From contig NZ_FNNP01000005.1 of the NCBI RefSeq assembly GCF_900106805.1, positions 1-64,000 on the forward strand: a DNA stretch of 64,000 bases, given 5' to 3'. The notes below the pieces were generated by a model, which made no database searches, was not told the origin of the DNA, and saw only the letters and a program-made list of their open reading frames with translations. Both the position numbers and the translations under genes were made by a program. Positions 10,686-20,281 of the stretch are shown in pieces; positions within the stretch are counted from its first letter, which is position 1; every line of letters starts with the position of its first letter. Source of the stretch: Ruegeria halocynthiae (GTDB lineage: Bacteria > Pseudomonadota > Alphaproteobacteria > Rhodobacterales > Rhodobacteraceae).

Positions 10686-12488
10686 ATGGAACACACCCCT
10701 TTCCCAAGCTGGCCCGAATCCGCCCCCCAACTGATCGCTGTGGCTGCAGGCCGTGCCCCGGCCGATATGGTGATCCGCGGTGGCACTTGGGTAAATGTAC
10801 ACAGCCGAGAAACTTTACCCGATCACGATGTTGCCATTGCTGCCGGACGTGTGGCCTTTGTGGGAACTGATGCGTCCCACTGCGTCGGTCCCGAGACAGA
10901 GATCATCGAGGCGCAAGGCCGCTTTATGATCCCCGGATTATGCGATGCGCATATGCATATCGAATCGGGAATGCTGACACCTGCCGAATTTGCCCGCGCT
11001 GTCATTCCGCATGGCACCACATCAATGTTCACCGATCCGCATGAGATTGCCAACGTGATGGGTTTGGAAGGCGTGCGCCTGATGCATGATGAGGCACTTT
11101 TGCAGCCGGTGAATATCTTCACCCAGATGCCATCCTGCGCACCCTCGGCGCCGGGGTTGGAGACCACAGGCTACGAGATCACTGCCGAAGACGTATCCGA
11201 GGCGATGTCATGGCCCGGCATTATCGGGTTAGGAGAGATGATGAACTTTCCCGGCGTAATTCATGGCGACCCCAAAATGCTGGCAGAAATCGCCGCCACT
11301 CAACAGGCGGGTAAAACAGTGGGCGGACATTACGCATCGCCTGATCTGGGGCCCGCATTCGCCGCATATGTCGCGGGCGGTCCAGCGGATGATCACGAAG
11401 GCACCTGCGAGGCCGACTCCGTTGCCCGGGTGCGGCAGGGGATGCGGTCGATGATGCGGTTGGGGTCGGCGTGGTACGATGTGGAAAGCCAGATCACCGC
11501 TGTCACAGAAAAGGGGCTGGACCCGAGGAACTTCATTCTGTGCACGGATGACTGCCATTCGGGAACTCTGGTCAATGACGGGCACATGAACCGCGTGGTG
11601 CGCCATGCGATTGCTTGTGGATGCGCCCCTCTGGTTGCGTTGCAAATGGCGACGATCAATACAGCGACACATTTTGGGCTTGAGCGCGAGATCGGCTCGA
11701 TCACCCCGGGGCGGCGCGCTGATATTGTTCTGAGTTCAGACCTGACCAAACTGCCCATCGAAACCGTCATTGCGCGCGGTCAGGTCGTGGCCGAAAACGG
11801 GGTAGTAATGGTCGACTGCCCGCACCTGAACTGGCCCGCGAAAGCGCGGAATACCGTTCATCTGGGGCATGAACTGACCGCGACTGATTTCGAGATCGCA
11901 GCCCCTGCCGGAGCAAATCGTATCAGGGCGAACGTCATTGGCGTGGTCGAAAATCAGGCTCCGACGCAGGCATTGAAGTCCGAGTTGCCGATCATCGAAG
12001 GGCTGGTCGAAGGCGAAGGAGATGTTTGCCAGATCGCGCTGGTTGAACGGCACCGCGCCACAGGCGGTGTGACGAACGCCTTTGTCTCGGGCTTCGGATA
12101 TCAGGGTAGAATGGCGATCGCCTCAACCGTGGCGCATGACAGTCATCACATGATCGTGGTGGGCACCGACCGCGCACAGATGGCGATGGCCGCAAACCGG
12201 CTGGCCGAGGTGGGTGGCGGCATCACCATCTTCCGGGAGGGCGAAGAACTGGCGCTGGTGGAACTGCCCATTGCTGGCCTAATGTCGGACAGCCCGGCCA
12301 CCGAAGTCGCCGCCAAGGCCGAGCAGATGGTCGCGGCCATGCAGGCCTGCGGCTGCCAGCTCAACAACGCATATATGCAGCATTCTCTGCTGGCATTGGT
12401 CGTGATCCCCGAGTTGCGGATATCCGATCTGGGGCTGGTGGACGTGCGTACATTCGAAAAAATCGACCTTCTGGAACCCCTTGCATGA
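10686..12488 (+). CDS. ade: adenine deaminase
   Basis: Amidohydrolase converting adenine to hypoxanthine with release of ammonia; cytoplasmic purine salvage. 600 residues, normal for bacterial Ade. The N-terminal VIRGGTWVNVHSRE leads to the metal site GLCDAHMHIESGMLTP. Also seen are FTDPHEIANVMG, GEMMNFPGVI, GGHY, CTDDCHSGTLVNDGHMN and the C-terminal adenine-deaminase domain with VAHDSHHMIVVGT. Its last four bases overlap the AMP nucleosidase start (ATGA), so the two are translationally coupled: the partner makes adenine from AMP and Ade consumes it. Confidence 0.95.
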   Translation: MEHTPFPSWPESAPQLIAVAAGRAPADMVIRGGTWVNVHSRETLPDHDVAIAAGRVAFVGTDASHCVGPETEIIEAQGRFMIPGLCDAHMHIESGMLTPAEFARAVIPHGTTSMFTDPHEIANVMGLEGVRLMHDEALLQPVNIFTQMPSCAPSAPGLETTGYEITAEDVSEAMSWPGIIGLGEMMNFPGVIHGDPKMLAEIAATQQAGKTVGGHYASPDLGPAFAAYVAGGPADDHEGTCEADSVARVRQGMRSMMRLGSAWYDVESQITAVTEKGLDPRNFILCTDDCHSGTLVNDGHMNRVVRHAIACGCAPLVALQMATINTATHFGLEREIGSITPGRRADIVLSSDLTKLPIETVIARGQVVAENGVVMVDCPHLNWPAKARNTVHLGHELTATDFEIAAPAGANRIRANVIGVVENQAPTQALKSELPIIEGLVEGEGDVCQIALVERHRATGGVTNAFVSGFGYQGRMAIASTVAHDSHHMIVVGTDRAQMAMAANRLAEVGGGITIFREGEELALVELPIAGLMSDSPATEVAAKAEQMVAAMQACGCQLNNAYMQHSLLALVVIPELRISDLGLVDVRTFEKIDLLEPLA

Positions 12489-13948
12489 CAACAATCAGAA
12501 CTCCTGACGTTCCCAAACCAGAGAAATTTACCGACCCGCTTGCGGCCGTCGCACGTTTGGAAGCGCTCTATGAACAGGCAACGAGTTTCCTGTGTAACCA
12601 CTTTGCCAGCGCATTGAAGAACGGCACCCCCACCGAAAGATACCGCGCGTTCTACCCGGAAATTCGGATTAGGACATCCTCTTACGCGCAGGTCGACAGC
12701 CGGCTGAGCTTTGGCCATGTGTCCGAACCGGGCACCCATGCAACTACGGTCACGCGGCCCGATCTGTTCCGATCCTACCTGACCCAGCAGATCGCGCTGT
12801 TGATCAAGAACCACGACCAACCGGTGACCATCGGTGCTTCGGAAACGCCGATCCCGGTGCACTTTGCCGTGGCCAACAACCCGGATCTGGTTGTTCCGCA
12901 TCAGGGCGCCGCCGGATTTACACTGCGCGATGCGTTTGATGTGCCGGATCTGAATACCACCAACGACGACATCGTTAACGGGGTTTACGAACCTGAGAAC
13001 GATGCCGAGCCCCTTGCTTTGTTCACCGCCCAGCGCGTGGATTACTCACTGGCGCGACTGTCGCATTACACCGCAACGGACCCAAGCCATTTCCAGAACC
13101 ACGTTCTGTTCACCAACTATCAGTTCTATGTCTCGGAATTCGAGAACTACGCACGGGCTCAGCTCGCCGATGCCGACAGCGGCTATACCAGCTTTGTCTC
13201 GACCGGAAATGTCGAGATTACAGATCCCGACGCCGCGCTGGAGCAACCCCTGAAGCTGCCGCAGATGCCGACTTATCACCTGAAACGCGCGGATGGATCG
13301 GGGATCACGCTGGTCAATATCGGAGTTGGGCCGTCAAATGCCAAAACGGCCACCGACCATATCGCCGTTTTGCGCCCGCACGCCTGGTTGATGGTCGGCC
13401 ACTGCGCCGGACTGCGCAACACGCAAGCGCTGGGGGATTTCGTTCTGGCCCATGCCTATCTGCGCGAGGATAAGGTGCTTGATGACGACCTGCCGGTTTG
13501 GGTGCCGATCCCGCCCCTGGCCGAGGTTCAGGTGGCGCTGGAACGTGCCGTGGCCGAGGTGACGGAACTGGAAGGGTTCGAGTTGAAGCGGATCATGCGT
13601 ACGGGCACGGTCGCCTCGGTCGACAACCGCAACTGGGAACTGCGCGATCAGTCCGGGCCGGTGCAACGGCTCAGCCAGTCACGTGCGATTGCACTGGATA
13701 TGGAAAGCGCGACGATTGCGGCAAACGGCTACAGATTCCGTGTTCCTTACGGCACATTGCTCTGTGTTTCAGACAAACCTTTACACGGTGAATTAAAGCT
13801 TCCTGGCATGGCTTCGGCGTTCTATACCACTCAGGTCCGCCGTCATCTGGCGATTGGAATCCGGGCGATGGAACATCTTCGGGGTATGCCGCTGGAGCGT
13901 TTGCACAGCCGGAAATTGCGTTCTTTCGACGAAACCGCCTTTCTCTGA
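12485..13948 (+). CDS. amn: AMP nucleosidase
   Basis: Cleaves AMP to adenine and ribose 5-phosphate. The 487-residue length and the segments YYPEIRI-like FYPEIRIRTSSYAQVDSRLS, NVGVGPSNAKTATDHIAVLRPHAWLMVGHC (INIGVGPSNAKTATDH region) and ALDMESATIAANGYRFRVPYGTLLCVSDKP match the Amn family, with a nucleoside-phosphorylase-type C-terminal domain. Translationally coupled to adenine deaminase upstream. Confidence 0.95.
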   Translation: MTTIRTPDVPKPEKFTDPLAAVARLEALYEQATSFLCNHFASALKNGTPTERYRAFYPEIRIRTSSYAQVDSRLSFGHVSEPGTHATTVTRPDLFRSYLTQQIALLIKNHDQPVTIGASETPIPVHFAVANNPDLVVPHQGAAGFTLRDAFDVPDLNTTNDDIVNGVYEPENDAEPLALFTAQRVDYSLARLSHYTATDPSHFQNHVLFTNYQFYVSEFENYARAQLADADSGYTSFVSTGNVEITDPDAALEQPLKLPQMPTYHLKRADGSGITLVNIGVGPSNAKTATDHIAVLRPHAWLMVGHCAGLRNTQALGDFVLAHAYLREDKVLDDDLPVWVPIPPLAEVQVALERAVAEVTELEGFELKRIMRTGTVASVDNRNWELRDQSGPVQRLSQSRAIALDMESATIAANGYRFRVPYGTLLCVSDKPLHGELKLPGMASAFYTTQVRRHLAIGIRAMEHLRGMPLERLHSRKLRSFDETAFL

Positions 13949-14002
13949 AGCAAAAAAGCAACGAATTCCCCCTATTTTTGGGGTTTTTGGTGCTACTATT
14001 CG

Positions 14003-14018
14003 TTGTGTTCGGACACAA
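14003..14018. promoter_or_regulatory. inverted repeat upstream of HU gene
   Basis: TTGTGT-TCGG-ACACAA, six-base arms around a four-base centre, 60 bases before the HU start codon. It could be an operator or a small hairpin in the leader. No matching regulator is recognised nearby. Confidence 0.3.
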
Positions 14019-14078
14019 TATCCCGTTACAGTTACGCGGTGAGGCCCTATAGATCGGGCACGTTAAGGAGACCAAGAA

Positions 14079-14366
14079 ATGGCAAAGCCTATGACAAAGA
14101 CTCAGCTGGTGGCTGCTCTCGCTGAGGAAATGGGAACTGACAAGAAATCCGCAAACGCCGCGTTGGAGGCCATGACTGGCCTGATCACACGCGAAGTTTC
14201 GGCAGGTGGCGCCGTCACCCTGCCCGGCGTTGGCAAAATCTACTGCCGCGAGCGCCCCGAGCGCATGGTGCGCAACCCCGCCACCGGCGAGCAATTCAAG
14301 AAAGAGGCCGACAAGGTGGTCAAGATGACCATCGCAAAGGCGCTGAAAGATAGCGTCAACGGCTAA
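14079..14366 (+). CDS. HU-family DNA-binding protein
   Basis: Histone-like protein, 95 aa, that bends and compacts DNA as a dimer. N-terminal helices MTKTQLVAALAEEMGTDKKSANAALEAM are followed by the saddle and arm region GAVTLPGVGKIYCRERPERMVRNPATGEQF, including the conserved RNPATGE tip where Pro intercalates. AAGGAGA lies just ahead of the ATG. It is monocistronic with a strong terminator downstream. Confidence 0.94.
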   Translation: MAKPMTKTQLVAALAEEMGTDKKSANAALEAMTGLITREVSAGGAVTLPGVGKIYCRERPERMVRNPATGEQFKKEADKVVKMTIAKALKDSVNG

Positions 14367-14391
14367 TAACCGAACACGGATCTTAAAATCG

Positions 14392-14424
14392 AAAGGGTCG
14401 CCATCCGGCGGCCCTTTTCTTTTC
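14392..14424 (+). terminator. rho-independent terminator of the HU gene
   Basis: AAAGGGTCGCC-ATCC-GGCGGCCCTTT forms a long GC-rich stem with one bulged base, followed by TTCTTTTCT. It begins 25 bases after the HU stop codon. Confidence 0.85.
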
Positions 14425-14539
14425 TAGACGTTTAGCACTGCGACATTTTTTACACTCATGTTCGTGGACTCTCGTCATAGTTGTGTCATATTTCCAATAC
14501 ACTCGTAATGTGAGTATATTGAAGAAGGATCCTCGATTT

Positions 14540-16087
14540 ATGACGCGTTATCAAACTACTGAATTTGATACAGAAAACCAGTTTGACTGGGCAAGCATTC
14601 AATACACTATCGAAGATGATGTCATCGTCGCAACGCGGACCATGTTTGATGCGGGGTACGAGGTCTTCGGGACCTACGAAGACGGCATATTGCGCCGGGA
14701 ATTTAATGCCGGAACCGAAGAGGCGTTGGGCTTTGATAACCGGGTCATCGAATATGATACCGACGGCAAAATGACCGAACGCGGCACGGTTTATCCCGAC
14801 AATCTCCGCATCACAGAAACATTCCAAAGCGGCGTTCCGAGTGAGACGCTCATCCAGGATGGGTTCTTTGGAGATGGAGTAAAGCCCTGGAACCAGATCG
14901 TGCTGAACTATGATGCGGCGGGCAACATCATAGGGCGCACGATAACTTACGATGACGCTCCACAGACGGTCGAGGCATTTGCTCCTGGTCACTTCAAGAC
15001 GATTCAAGATTTCCTTCAGACCAAATCCTGGGACACGATTGATACGTTCTTCGACATAAACGGGAACAGAACCGGGCGGACAACCGCGTATGACAATGGG
15101 ATCGTCAAGCAGGAAACATGGACTGGCGGGCAACGCAGCAGCATAACCCAGACAGACGATAATGACGCGAAATCGTGGGAGTCCATTAGCACGACCTTTG
15201 ACGACAACGGGAAGACATCCGAAAAGACAACGACATACGACAATGGCATCGTGAAACACGAGAGCTGGTCTGATGGAAAACGTGTCAGCATTTCTCAAAC
15301 GGATGAGCAGAACGCGAAATCGTGGGATTCGATTACGACCACATATCTGGACGGGGAAATCTCTGAACGCCGTGTTGAGAAAGACAATGGTGACGTAAAC
15401 GTCACGCTCTATTCGGACGGAAATCGGTCTCAGACGATGCAATTGGATGGGGATGACAGCACATCTTGGGTTTTGAAAGTCGTCAGCTATCCCGATGCAG
15501 GCGGGAAAGAGATCGCGTTGTTTGAAGCGGTCGAAGACACTCCGGAAACGTTCTTCCAATACTTCCCTGAATTGACCCCGCCCGTTGCGCTTGAGGAATT
15601 TGTGCTCGATTTTGATGATGGCACACGCATCAAAGACAGTGATCAGGTTCTGGATGGAACGTTCATCGCAAGTGTCAGCAAAGGGCAGAGAGACATCGAT
15701 GGTGCACTTGCACCCAACGAATATGGTGGCTCGACGCCGGATACCGACCTTGAGGCGTTCAACGCTTGGGGCGCTACTGTTGGTTTTACCAAAAGCGATG
15801 GCGACGAGTTCAACTTTGACAGCGTTTCCTTGGCCAACGCTTCGAAAGCGGACACTACACATATCCCAGAGTCCAACTGGGCCAACCAGGTCACGATCAA
15901 TGCCTATAACGATGATGTGCTGATCCATTCCGCAGAAGTCGATCTGACCTTCGACCATGTTACCCACGAATTTGACTGGCGAGATATCGACCATCTCGAG
16001 TTCGTCGCATCAGGCGGTGAGATCACCAACGACCATGTTGAAAACGCGGGTTGGTTCTCGATGGACGATCTCAGCCTTTTTGCCTGA
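14540..16087 (+). CDS. repeat-rich probable secreted/surface protein of unknown function
   Basis: 515 residues, not recognised as a named family. Residues from about 110 to 310 hold at least three copies of a unit of about 40 residues with the pattern W-x-x-I, tyrosine/aspartate-Asp-x-x-Gly, T-x-Y-D-N-G, E-x-W/Y-x-x-G-x-R and Q-x-D; the two clearest copies share TTTYDNGIVK. This resembles short YD-type or MORN-like beta-hairpin repeats. Residues 370-515 form a different, probably beta-sandwich domain ending GWFSMDDLSLF, like carbohydrate-binding or DUF642-like modules. Strongly acidic, no cysteine-rich or membrane segment, no signal peptide, so type I secretion is possible. ATG 14540 has AAGGAT nine bases upstream; a GTG at 14483 is less likely. 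Confidence 0.75.
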   Translation: MTRYQTTEFDTENQFDWASIQYTIEDDVIVATRTMFDAGYEVFGTYEDGILRREFNAGTEEALGFDNRVIEYDTDGKMTERGTVYPDNLRITETFQSGVPSETLIQDGFFGDGVKPWNQIVLNYDAAGNIIGRTITYDDAPQTVEAFAPGHFKTIQDFLQTKSWDTIDTFFDINGNRTGRTTAYDNGIVKQETWTGGQRSSITQTDDNDAKSWESISTTFDDNGKTSEKTTTYDNGIVKHESWSDGKRVSISQTDEQNAKSWDSITTTYLDGEISERRVEKDNGDVNVTLYSDGNRSQTMQLDGDDSTSWVLKVVSYPDAGGKEIALFEAVEDTPETFFQYFPELTPPVALEEFVLDFDDGTRIKDSDQVLDGTFIASVSKGQRDIDGALAPNEYGGSTPDTDLEAFNAWGATVGFTKSDGDEFNFDSVSLANASKADTTHIPESNWANQVTINAYNDDVLIHSAEVDLTFDHVTHEFDWRDIDHLEFVASGGEITNDHVENAGWFSMDDLSLFA

Positions 16088-16111
16088 TTATCGGGACTGA
16101 CAGTAACCAAG

Positions 16112-16158
16112 GGATGAGCAAGGCTTTTTCGCAAAAGCTTTGCTTATTCTGCTCATCC
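16112..16158. terminator. compound hairpin, probable terminator of the repeat protein gene
   Basis: Outer arms GGATGAGCA and TGCTCATCC enclose an inner hairpin (AGCAAGGCTTTT / AAAAGCTTTGCT); the two share four bases, so they are alternatives or nested. It begins 25 bases after the stop codon. The lack of a clean T-run leaves some doubt about simple intrinsic termination. Confidence 0.45.
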
Positions 16159-16260
16159 ATTGAATCCAATTCCCGGTTGAACCGGATGTTTAACACTTTG
16201 GGTGCTTGCAGCTGTCGATAAAATCATGAAAAGTCACCCGGATTTCCCGAGGAGGCTGTA

Positions 16261-17139
16261 TTGGATCTGCGTGCCATAGTTATGGGGCTTTTCTTTGCCC
16301 TGATCTGGTCATCGGCCTTCACCTCGGCTCGAATCATCGTCTCCGATGCATCACCTTTGTTTTCGCTGGCGCTGCGTTTTTTGATCTCTGGTCTTCTGGG
16401 TGTGGCCATCGCACGTGTGATGGGGCAGAGCTGGCATCTGACGCGCGCGCAATGGCGCGCCACCATTCTATTCGGAATTTGCCAGAATGCCCTTTATTTG
16501 GGTCTGAATTTCTATGCCATGCAGACGGTCGAGGCCTCTTTGGCAGCGATTGTCGCCTCAACCATGCCATTGCTGGTTGCCTTGGCCGGCTGGCTGCTTC
16601 TGGATGAGCGACTGCGCCCGCTGGGTATCATCGGCCTGCTTGCGGGTTTTGCCGGTGTGGCCTTGATCATGAGCAGCCGGATCAGTGCCGGTGTCGACCT
16701 GTTTGGCGTGTTGCTCTGCGGGATCGGCGCTCTTGCACTGACCTTCGCCACCCTTGCTGTGCGCGGCGCAACCTCGGGCGGGAACTTCATGATGGTGGTC
16801 GGGCTGCAAATGCTGATCGGTTCTGCGGTGCTGTTCCTTGCTGCTCCGATGTTCGAGACAATCTATATCCACCCCACTCTGCCCTTCATGCTTGCATTCG
16901 CCTACACCACTTTGTTCCCAGGCTTGCTGGCAACACTCATCTGGTTCCTTCTGCTGGACCGCATAGGCCCGATCCGCGCGGCAACCTTTCACTTTCTCAA
17001 TCCGGTATTCGGCGTGACCATAGCCGCCATTATGCTGGGCGAAAAACTGGGTCCACTGGATGCGGTGGGCGTGCTGATCACGACGTTGGGAATTCTGGCG
17101 GTACAATTGTCGCGGCAGCCTGCAACCAAACCAGCCTGA
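16261..17139 (+). CDS. EamA/DMT-superfamily transporter
   Basis: Inner-membrane exporter of 292 residues with about ten hydrophobic segments arranged as two EamA repeats; the first starts [17 protein letters not shown], the second has [16 protein letters not shown] and later [21 protein letters not shown], the usual last-repeat motif. The start codon is TTG, justified by GAGGAGG six bases upstream and no better ATG. Substrate unknown; relatives export amino acids or metabolites. Confidence 0.9.
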   Translation: MDLRAIVMGLFFALIWSSAFTSARIIVSDASPLFSLALRFLISGLLGVAIARVMGQSWHLTRAQWRATILFGICQNALYLGLNFYAMQTVEASLAAIVASTMPLLVALAGWLLLDERLRPLGIIGLLAGFAGVALIMSSRISAGVDLFGVLLCGIGALALTFATLAVRGATSGGNFMMVVGLQMLIGSAVLFLAAPMFETIYIHPTLPFMLAFAYTTLFPGLLATLIWFLLLDRIGPIRAATFHFLNPVFGVTIAAIMLGEKLGPLDAVGVLITTLGILAVQLSRQPATKPA

Positions 17140-17234
17140 GCTACCGCACGTCTGCGCGAGCCGACGTTACAAGCCTTTGCTTTCGCCCGCAGAACCCCAT
17201 CTATTGGATCAAACCACAAAGAATCGGAGGTGTC

Positions 17235-17681
17235 ATGACCCGTTATTCCAAAACACCCGAGGCCATTGCCGCCCTGTCACCGGATGAATATCACGTCACC
17301 CAACGCAGCGGGACCGAGCGTCCGGGCACCGGCAAGCACCTGAACAATAAACAGCCGGGCATCTATGTCGATATCGTCTCGGGTGAGCCGCTGTTTGCTT
17401 CGACCCACAAATACGAATCCGGTTGCGGCTGGCCCAGCTTCACCAAGCCCATTGTCCACGAACATGTGGAAGAGATCGAAGATCGCACCCTGGGCATGAT
17501 CCGAACTGAGGTGCGTTCGAAACATGGGGACAGCCATCTTGGCCATGTCTTCCCAGATGGCCCTCGTGAGCACGGTGGGCTACGCTATTGCATCAATTCC
17601 GCCTCACTTCGGTTCATCCATCGCGACGAGATGGAAGCCGAAGGTTATGGCGACTATCTGATCCATGTGGAGGATATCTGA
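17235..17681 (+). CDS. msrB: peptide-methionine (R)-S-oxide reductase MsrB
   Basis: Repairs methionine-R-sulfoxide in proteins. 148 residues with [21 protein letters not shown] and [10 protein letters not shown], and the catalytic cysteine in [13 protein letters not shown]. The CxxC zinc pair found in many MsrBs is absent: the first motif position reads SGEPLF and only the cysteine in SGCGWPSF, a likely resolving cysteine, is present. ATGA overlap with msrA, hence one operon. AATCGGAGG precedes the start. Confidence 0.95.
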   Translation: MTRYSKTPEAIAALSPDEYHVTQRSGTERPGTGKHLNNKQPGIYVDIVSGEPLFASTHKYESGCGWPSFTKPIVHEHVEEIEDRTLGMIRTEVRSKHGDSHLGHVFPDGPREHGGLRYCINSASLRFIHRDEMEAEGYGDYLIHVEDI

Positions 17682-18193
17682 TGACCGATGAACGCGCCGT
17701 TCTGGCCGGGGGCTGTTTCTGGGGTATGCAGGACCTGATCCGCAAACTGCCCGGGGTTTCAAGCACCCGTGTTGGGTATACCGGTGGCGACGTGCCCAAC
17801 GCGACCTACCGCAACCACGGCACCCATGCCGAGGGGATCGAGATCTGGTTCGACCCGGCCAGGATCACCTTTCGCGATCTGCTGGAATTCTTCTTTCAGA
17901 TCCACGACCCCACCACCCCGAACCGTCAGGGTAACGACCGCGGGATGAGCTATCGTTCGGCGATCTACTACGTAAGCGCGGCCCAGAAACAGGTGGCCGA
18001 AGACACAATTGCGGATGTGAATGCCAGCAGTATCTGGCCCGGCAAAGTGGTAACCGAGGTCGAACCCGTCGGAGATTTCTGGGAAGCCGAGCCCGAACAC
18101 CAGGATTACCTGGAGCGTATACCCAACGGATATACCTGCCACTTCCCGCGCCCGAACTGGGTGCTGCCAAAGCGATCCAGCGCGGCAGAGTAA
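17681..18193 (+). CDS. msrA: peptide-methionine (S)-S-oxide reductase MsrA
   Basis: Reduces methionine-S-sulfoxide; 170 residues. The nucleophilic cysteine is Cys12 in [12 protein letters not shown]. Other family segments are [27 protein letters not shown] and [28 protein letters not shown] start at 17681, where ATG overlaps the msrB stop; the longer frame only reads through msrB. Both enzymes together cover the two sulfoxide epimers. Confidence 0.96.
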   Translation: MTDERAVLAGGCFWGMQDLIRKLPGVSSTRVGYTGGDVPNATYRNHGTHAEGIEIWFDPARITFRDLLEFFFQIHDPTTPNRQGNDRGMSYRSAIYYVSAAQKQVAEDTIADVNASSIWPGKVVTEVEPVGDFWEAEPEHQDYLERIPNGYTCHFPRPNWVLPKRSSAAE

Positions 18194-18215
18194 GTGTTCC
18201 GGTAGCCCCTCGGGG

Positions 18216-20219
18216 CTACCCCGCTGCCACCCGAGGTCTGCCACTTGCCTCAACCGTGATCAACGCCTCGACAAACACTTCCTGCGCCTCAATTCTGGCG
18301 GTGCGGACGTCACGATCGACGGTTACTCGGATATCTTCTGCACCAGCTTCGCGCACGGCTCGCTCAGCCTCGCCACGCAACACATCTTCAAGCAGCTGTA
18401 AGGCAGCGTTTGAGTCCGCGAAATCCTGTGGCCCTTCTTCCAGATGCACCCGAAACCGACCCTCGGTCGGGGAGGTAACAGAACCCGTTCGCCGCAGCGT
18501 CAAGCGCCCGACAACGGCGCCAATGGCATTGGCAACCCCTGCGTGTTGCGGCAGAATCATGTTGCAATGCAGCCGCTCTCCGACGGCCGGATAATAGCTG
18601 GGGGCCGAGGCACCCAGACCCACCACATCCACATTCAGCGCCGCATCCAGTGCCACTAGACCGCGATGCTTTGCCAGCCCGCGTTGTGTGAGAACATGCC
18701 GCGCCAGATCTTTGACAGGCAACCCAAACCCATCACTCTCTTCGGAGAAAGCAGTCTCTAACAAGGACAAAGTGGTCTGTTCAGTCAGTTGATCGACAAT
18801 GACCTGAGCCAGCGCCTCGGGCGATTGTGCCAACCGATCACCCGACCCAACCCGCTTGCGCGCAACCAGTTCCATTGCCTTATGCGCGGCAGCGCTGTCC
18901 CAATCCTCAAGCCGTCCCAGAACATGGCTGGCATCCGAGGGCGTCACACCCGAGACCTGCACGATCCCGCGATCCACCAGACGGCTCAACGCCCCATGTT
19001 CCATCCGGGTTTGAAGCAGCTTGTCGAGAGGCACAACGCCGTCCCCCAACCGCTCCAACAACACAGTGTCACGTGGCCCCACGCCGTCGGCAGGGATACC
19101 CGTCACCCGACGGGCAAAACGGGTGTCATGCTCACCCACTGTCGTGGCCCGCAACTGCGCATCCAACGCGGCGTGTACCACGTCCGGGGCCTCGGCCGCG
19201 ATCAGCGACACCGGTAGCACCCGGCGCGGTCCAAGGTAGACCCCACCACTCAGACCTTCAGTGACGACATGCACCTGACTGTCGCCGCCCAGACCGTGTG
19301 TCCGCATCGCCACCGCCTCGACCATGGTTCGGAAACCGCCCACCTGGGCACCATCGGGATCAATCGTCGGTTTTCCATCCCGGATCAGCGCCACATCGGT
19401 AGTTGTGCCCCCAATGTCCGATACAAGCGCATTCTCAGCCCTGGTCAACCAGCGCGCCCCGACGATCGAGGCCGCAGGCCCGCTGAGGATTGTCTCAATC
19501 GGTCGTTCCCGCGCCTGCTCGGAACTCATCAGCGCGCCATCTCCACGCACCACCATCATCGGCGCGGTTATGCCTTGTGCATACAACTGATCCTGCGCCC
19601 GCCCGATCAACCGGTCGATCATCCCGATCAACCGTGCGTTCAACACCGCCGTCACAGCGCGCTTTGGCCCATTCAGCTTGGCCGAAAGGTGATGAGAACA
19701 CGTCACCGGAACCCCGGTCCGCTCGGCAATCACACGGGCCACTTCCAACTCATGCGCCGGGTTTCTGGTGGCAAACTGTGCAGCGACCGCATAGCCAGAA
19801 ATTCCTGTATGTGAGTCTAAAAAGGCTTCGAGCGTCGCAATATCCAGATCGGATGCCTGACCACCGGCGTGATTATGCCCCCCCGCCAGCACCAAGGCGG
19901 GATCACCTTTCAAAGCGTCCCGTAAGCCGTGTTTCTCCAGATCACTTTCCCGAAACCCGACATAGATCAGCGCCACGCGCCCACCCTGCCCCTCGACCAG
20001 CGCATTGGTGGCCAGCGTAGTCGACAATGACGCCATACCGATCTGATCGGCTGAGACCTCAGCCGCCTCAAGCACTGCAGAGACCGCCCGACCAACACCC
20101 ATCGCCAAATCTGCACGTGTGGTCAGCGATTTGGCCGATGCGACAACCTCACGCTCATCCCGGATCAGCACCGCATCTGTATATGTTCCGCCCGTATCCA
20201 CCCCCAAAGCCAGCGCCAT
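18216..20219 (-). CDS. hydantoinase/oxoprolinase family protein (HyuA-like)
   Basis: 667-residue ATP-dependent amidohydrolase-type protein of the hydantoinase A/5-oxoprolinase family. The N-terminal ASKHA-like LALGVDTGGTYTDAVLI and later LVSDIGGTTTDVALI are the two phosphate-binding loops, and NALVEGQGGRVALIYVGF follows. Start at 20219 chosen for GGAGGA five bases upstream. The usual HyuB partner subunit is not adjacent, so the activity and substrate remain open. 62 bases separate it from queG on the same strand. Confidence 0.88.
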   Translation of the reverse strand: MALALGVDTGGTYTDAVLIRDEREVVASAKSLTTRADLAMGVGRAVSAVLEAAEVSADQIGMASLSTTLATNALVEGQGGRVALIYVGFRESDLEKHGLRDALKGDPALVLAGGHNHAGGQASDLDIATLEAFLDSHTGISGYAVAAQFATRNPAHELEVARVIAERTGVPVTCSHHLSAKLNGPKRAVTAVLNARLIGMIDRLIGRAQDQLYAQGITAPMMVVRGDGALMSSEQARERPIETILSGPAASIVGARWLTRAENALVSDIGGTTTDVALIRDGKPTIDPDGAQVGGFRTMVEAVAMRTHGLGGDSQVHVVTEGLSGGVYLGPRRVLPVSLIAAEAPDVVHAALDAQLRATTVGEHDTRFARRVTGIPADGVGPRDTVLLERLGDGVVPLDKLLQTRMEHGALSRLVDRGIVQVSGVTPSDASHVLGRLEDWDSAAAHKAMELVARKRVGSGDRLAQSPEALAQVIVDQLTEQTTLSLLETAFSEESDGFGLPVKDLARHVLTQRGLAKHRGLVALDAALNVDVVGLGASAPSYYPAVGERLHCNMILPQHAGVANAIGAVVGRLTLRRTGSVTSPTEGRFRVHLEEGPQDFADSNAALQLLEDVLRGEAERAVREAGAEDIRVTVDRDVRTARIEAQEVFVEALITVEASGRPRVAAG

Positions 20220-20281
20220 CGGGTCCTCCATCTGTTCGCCAGAATCGGGTGTAGCGTTTTCCTGCGGCGCGTCCAGCCTGT

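Noticed and set aside
14486..15994. 502-codon minus-strand frame opposite the repeat protein
   Set aside because: It mirrors the plus-strand gene, which has a ribosome site, acidic repeat structure and a following hairpin; the minus frame has none of these.
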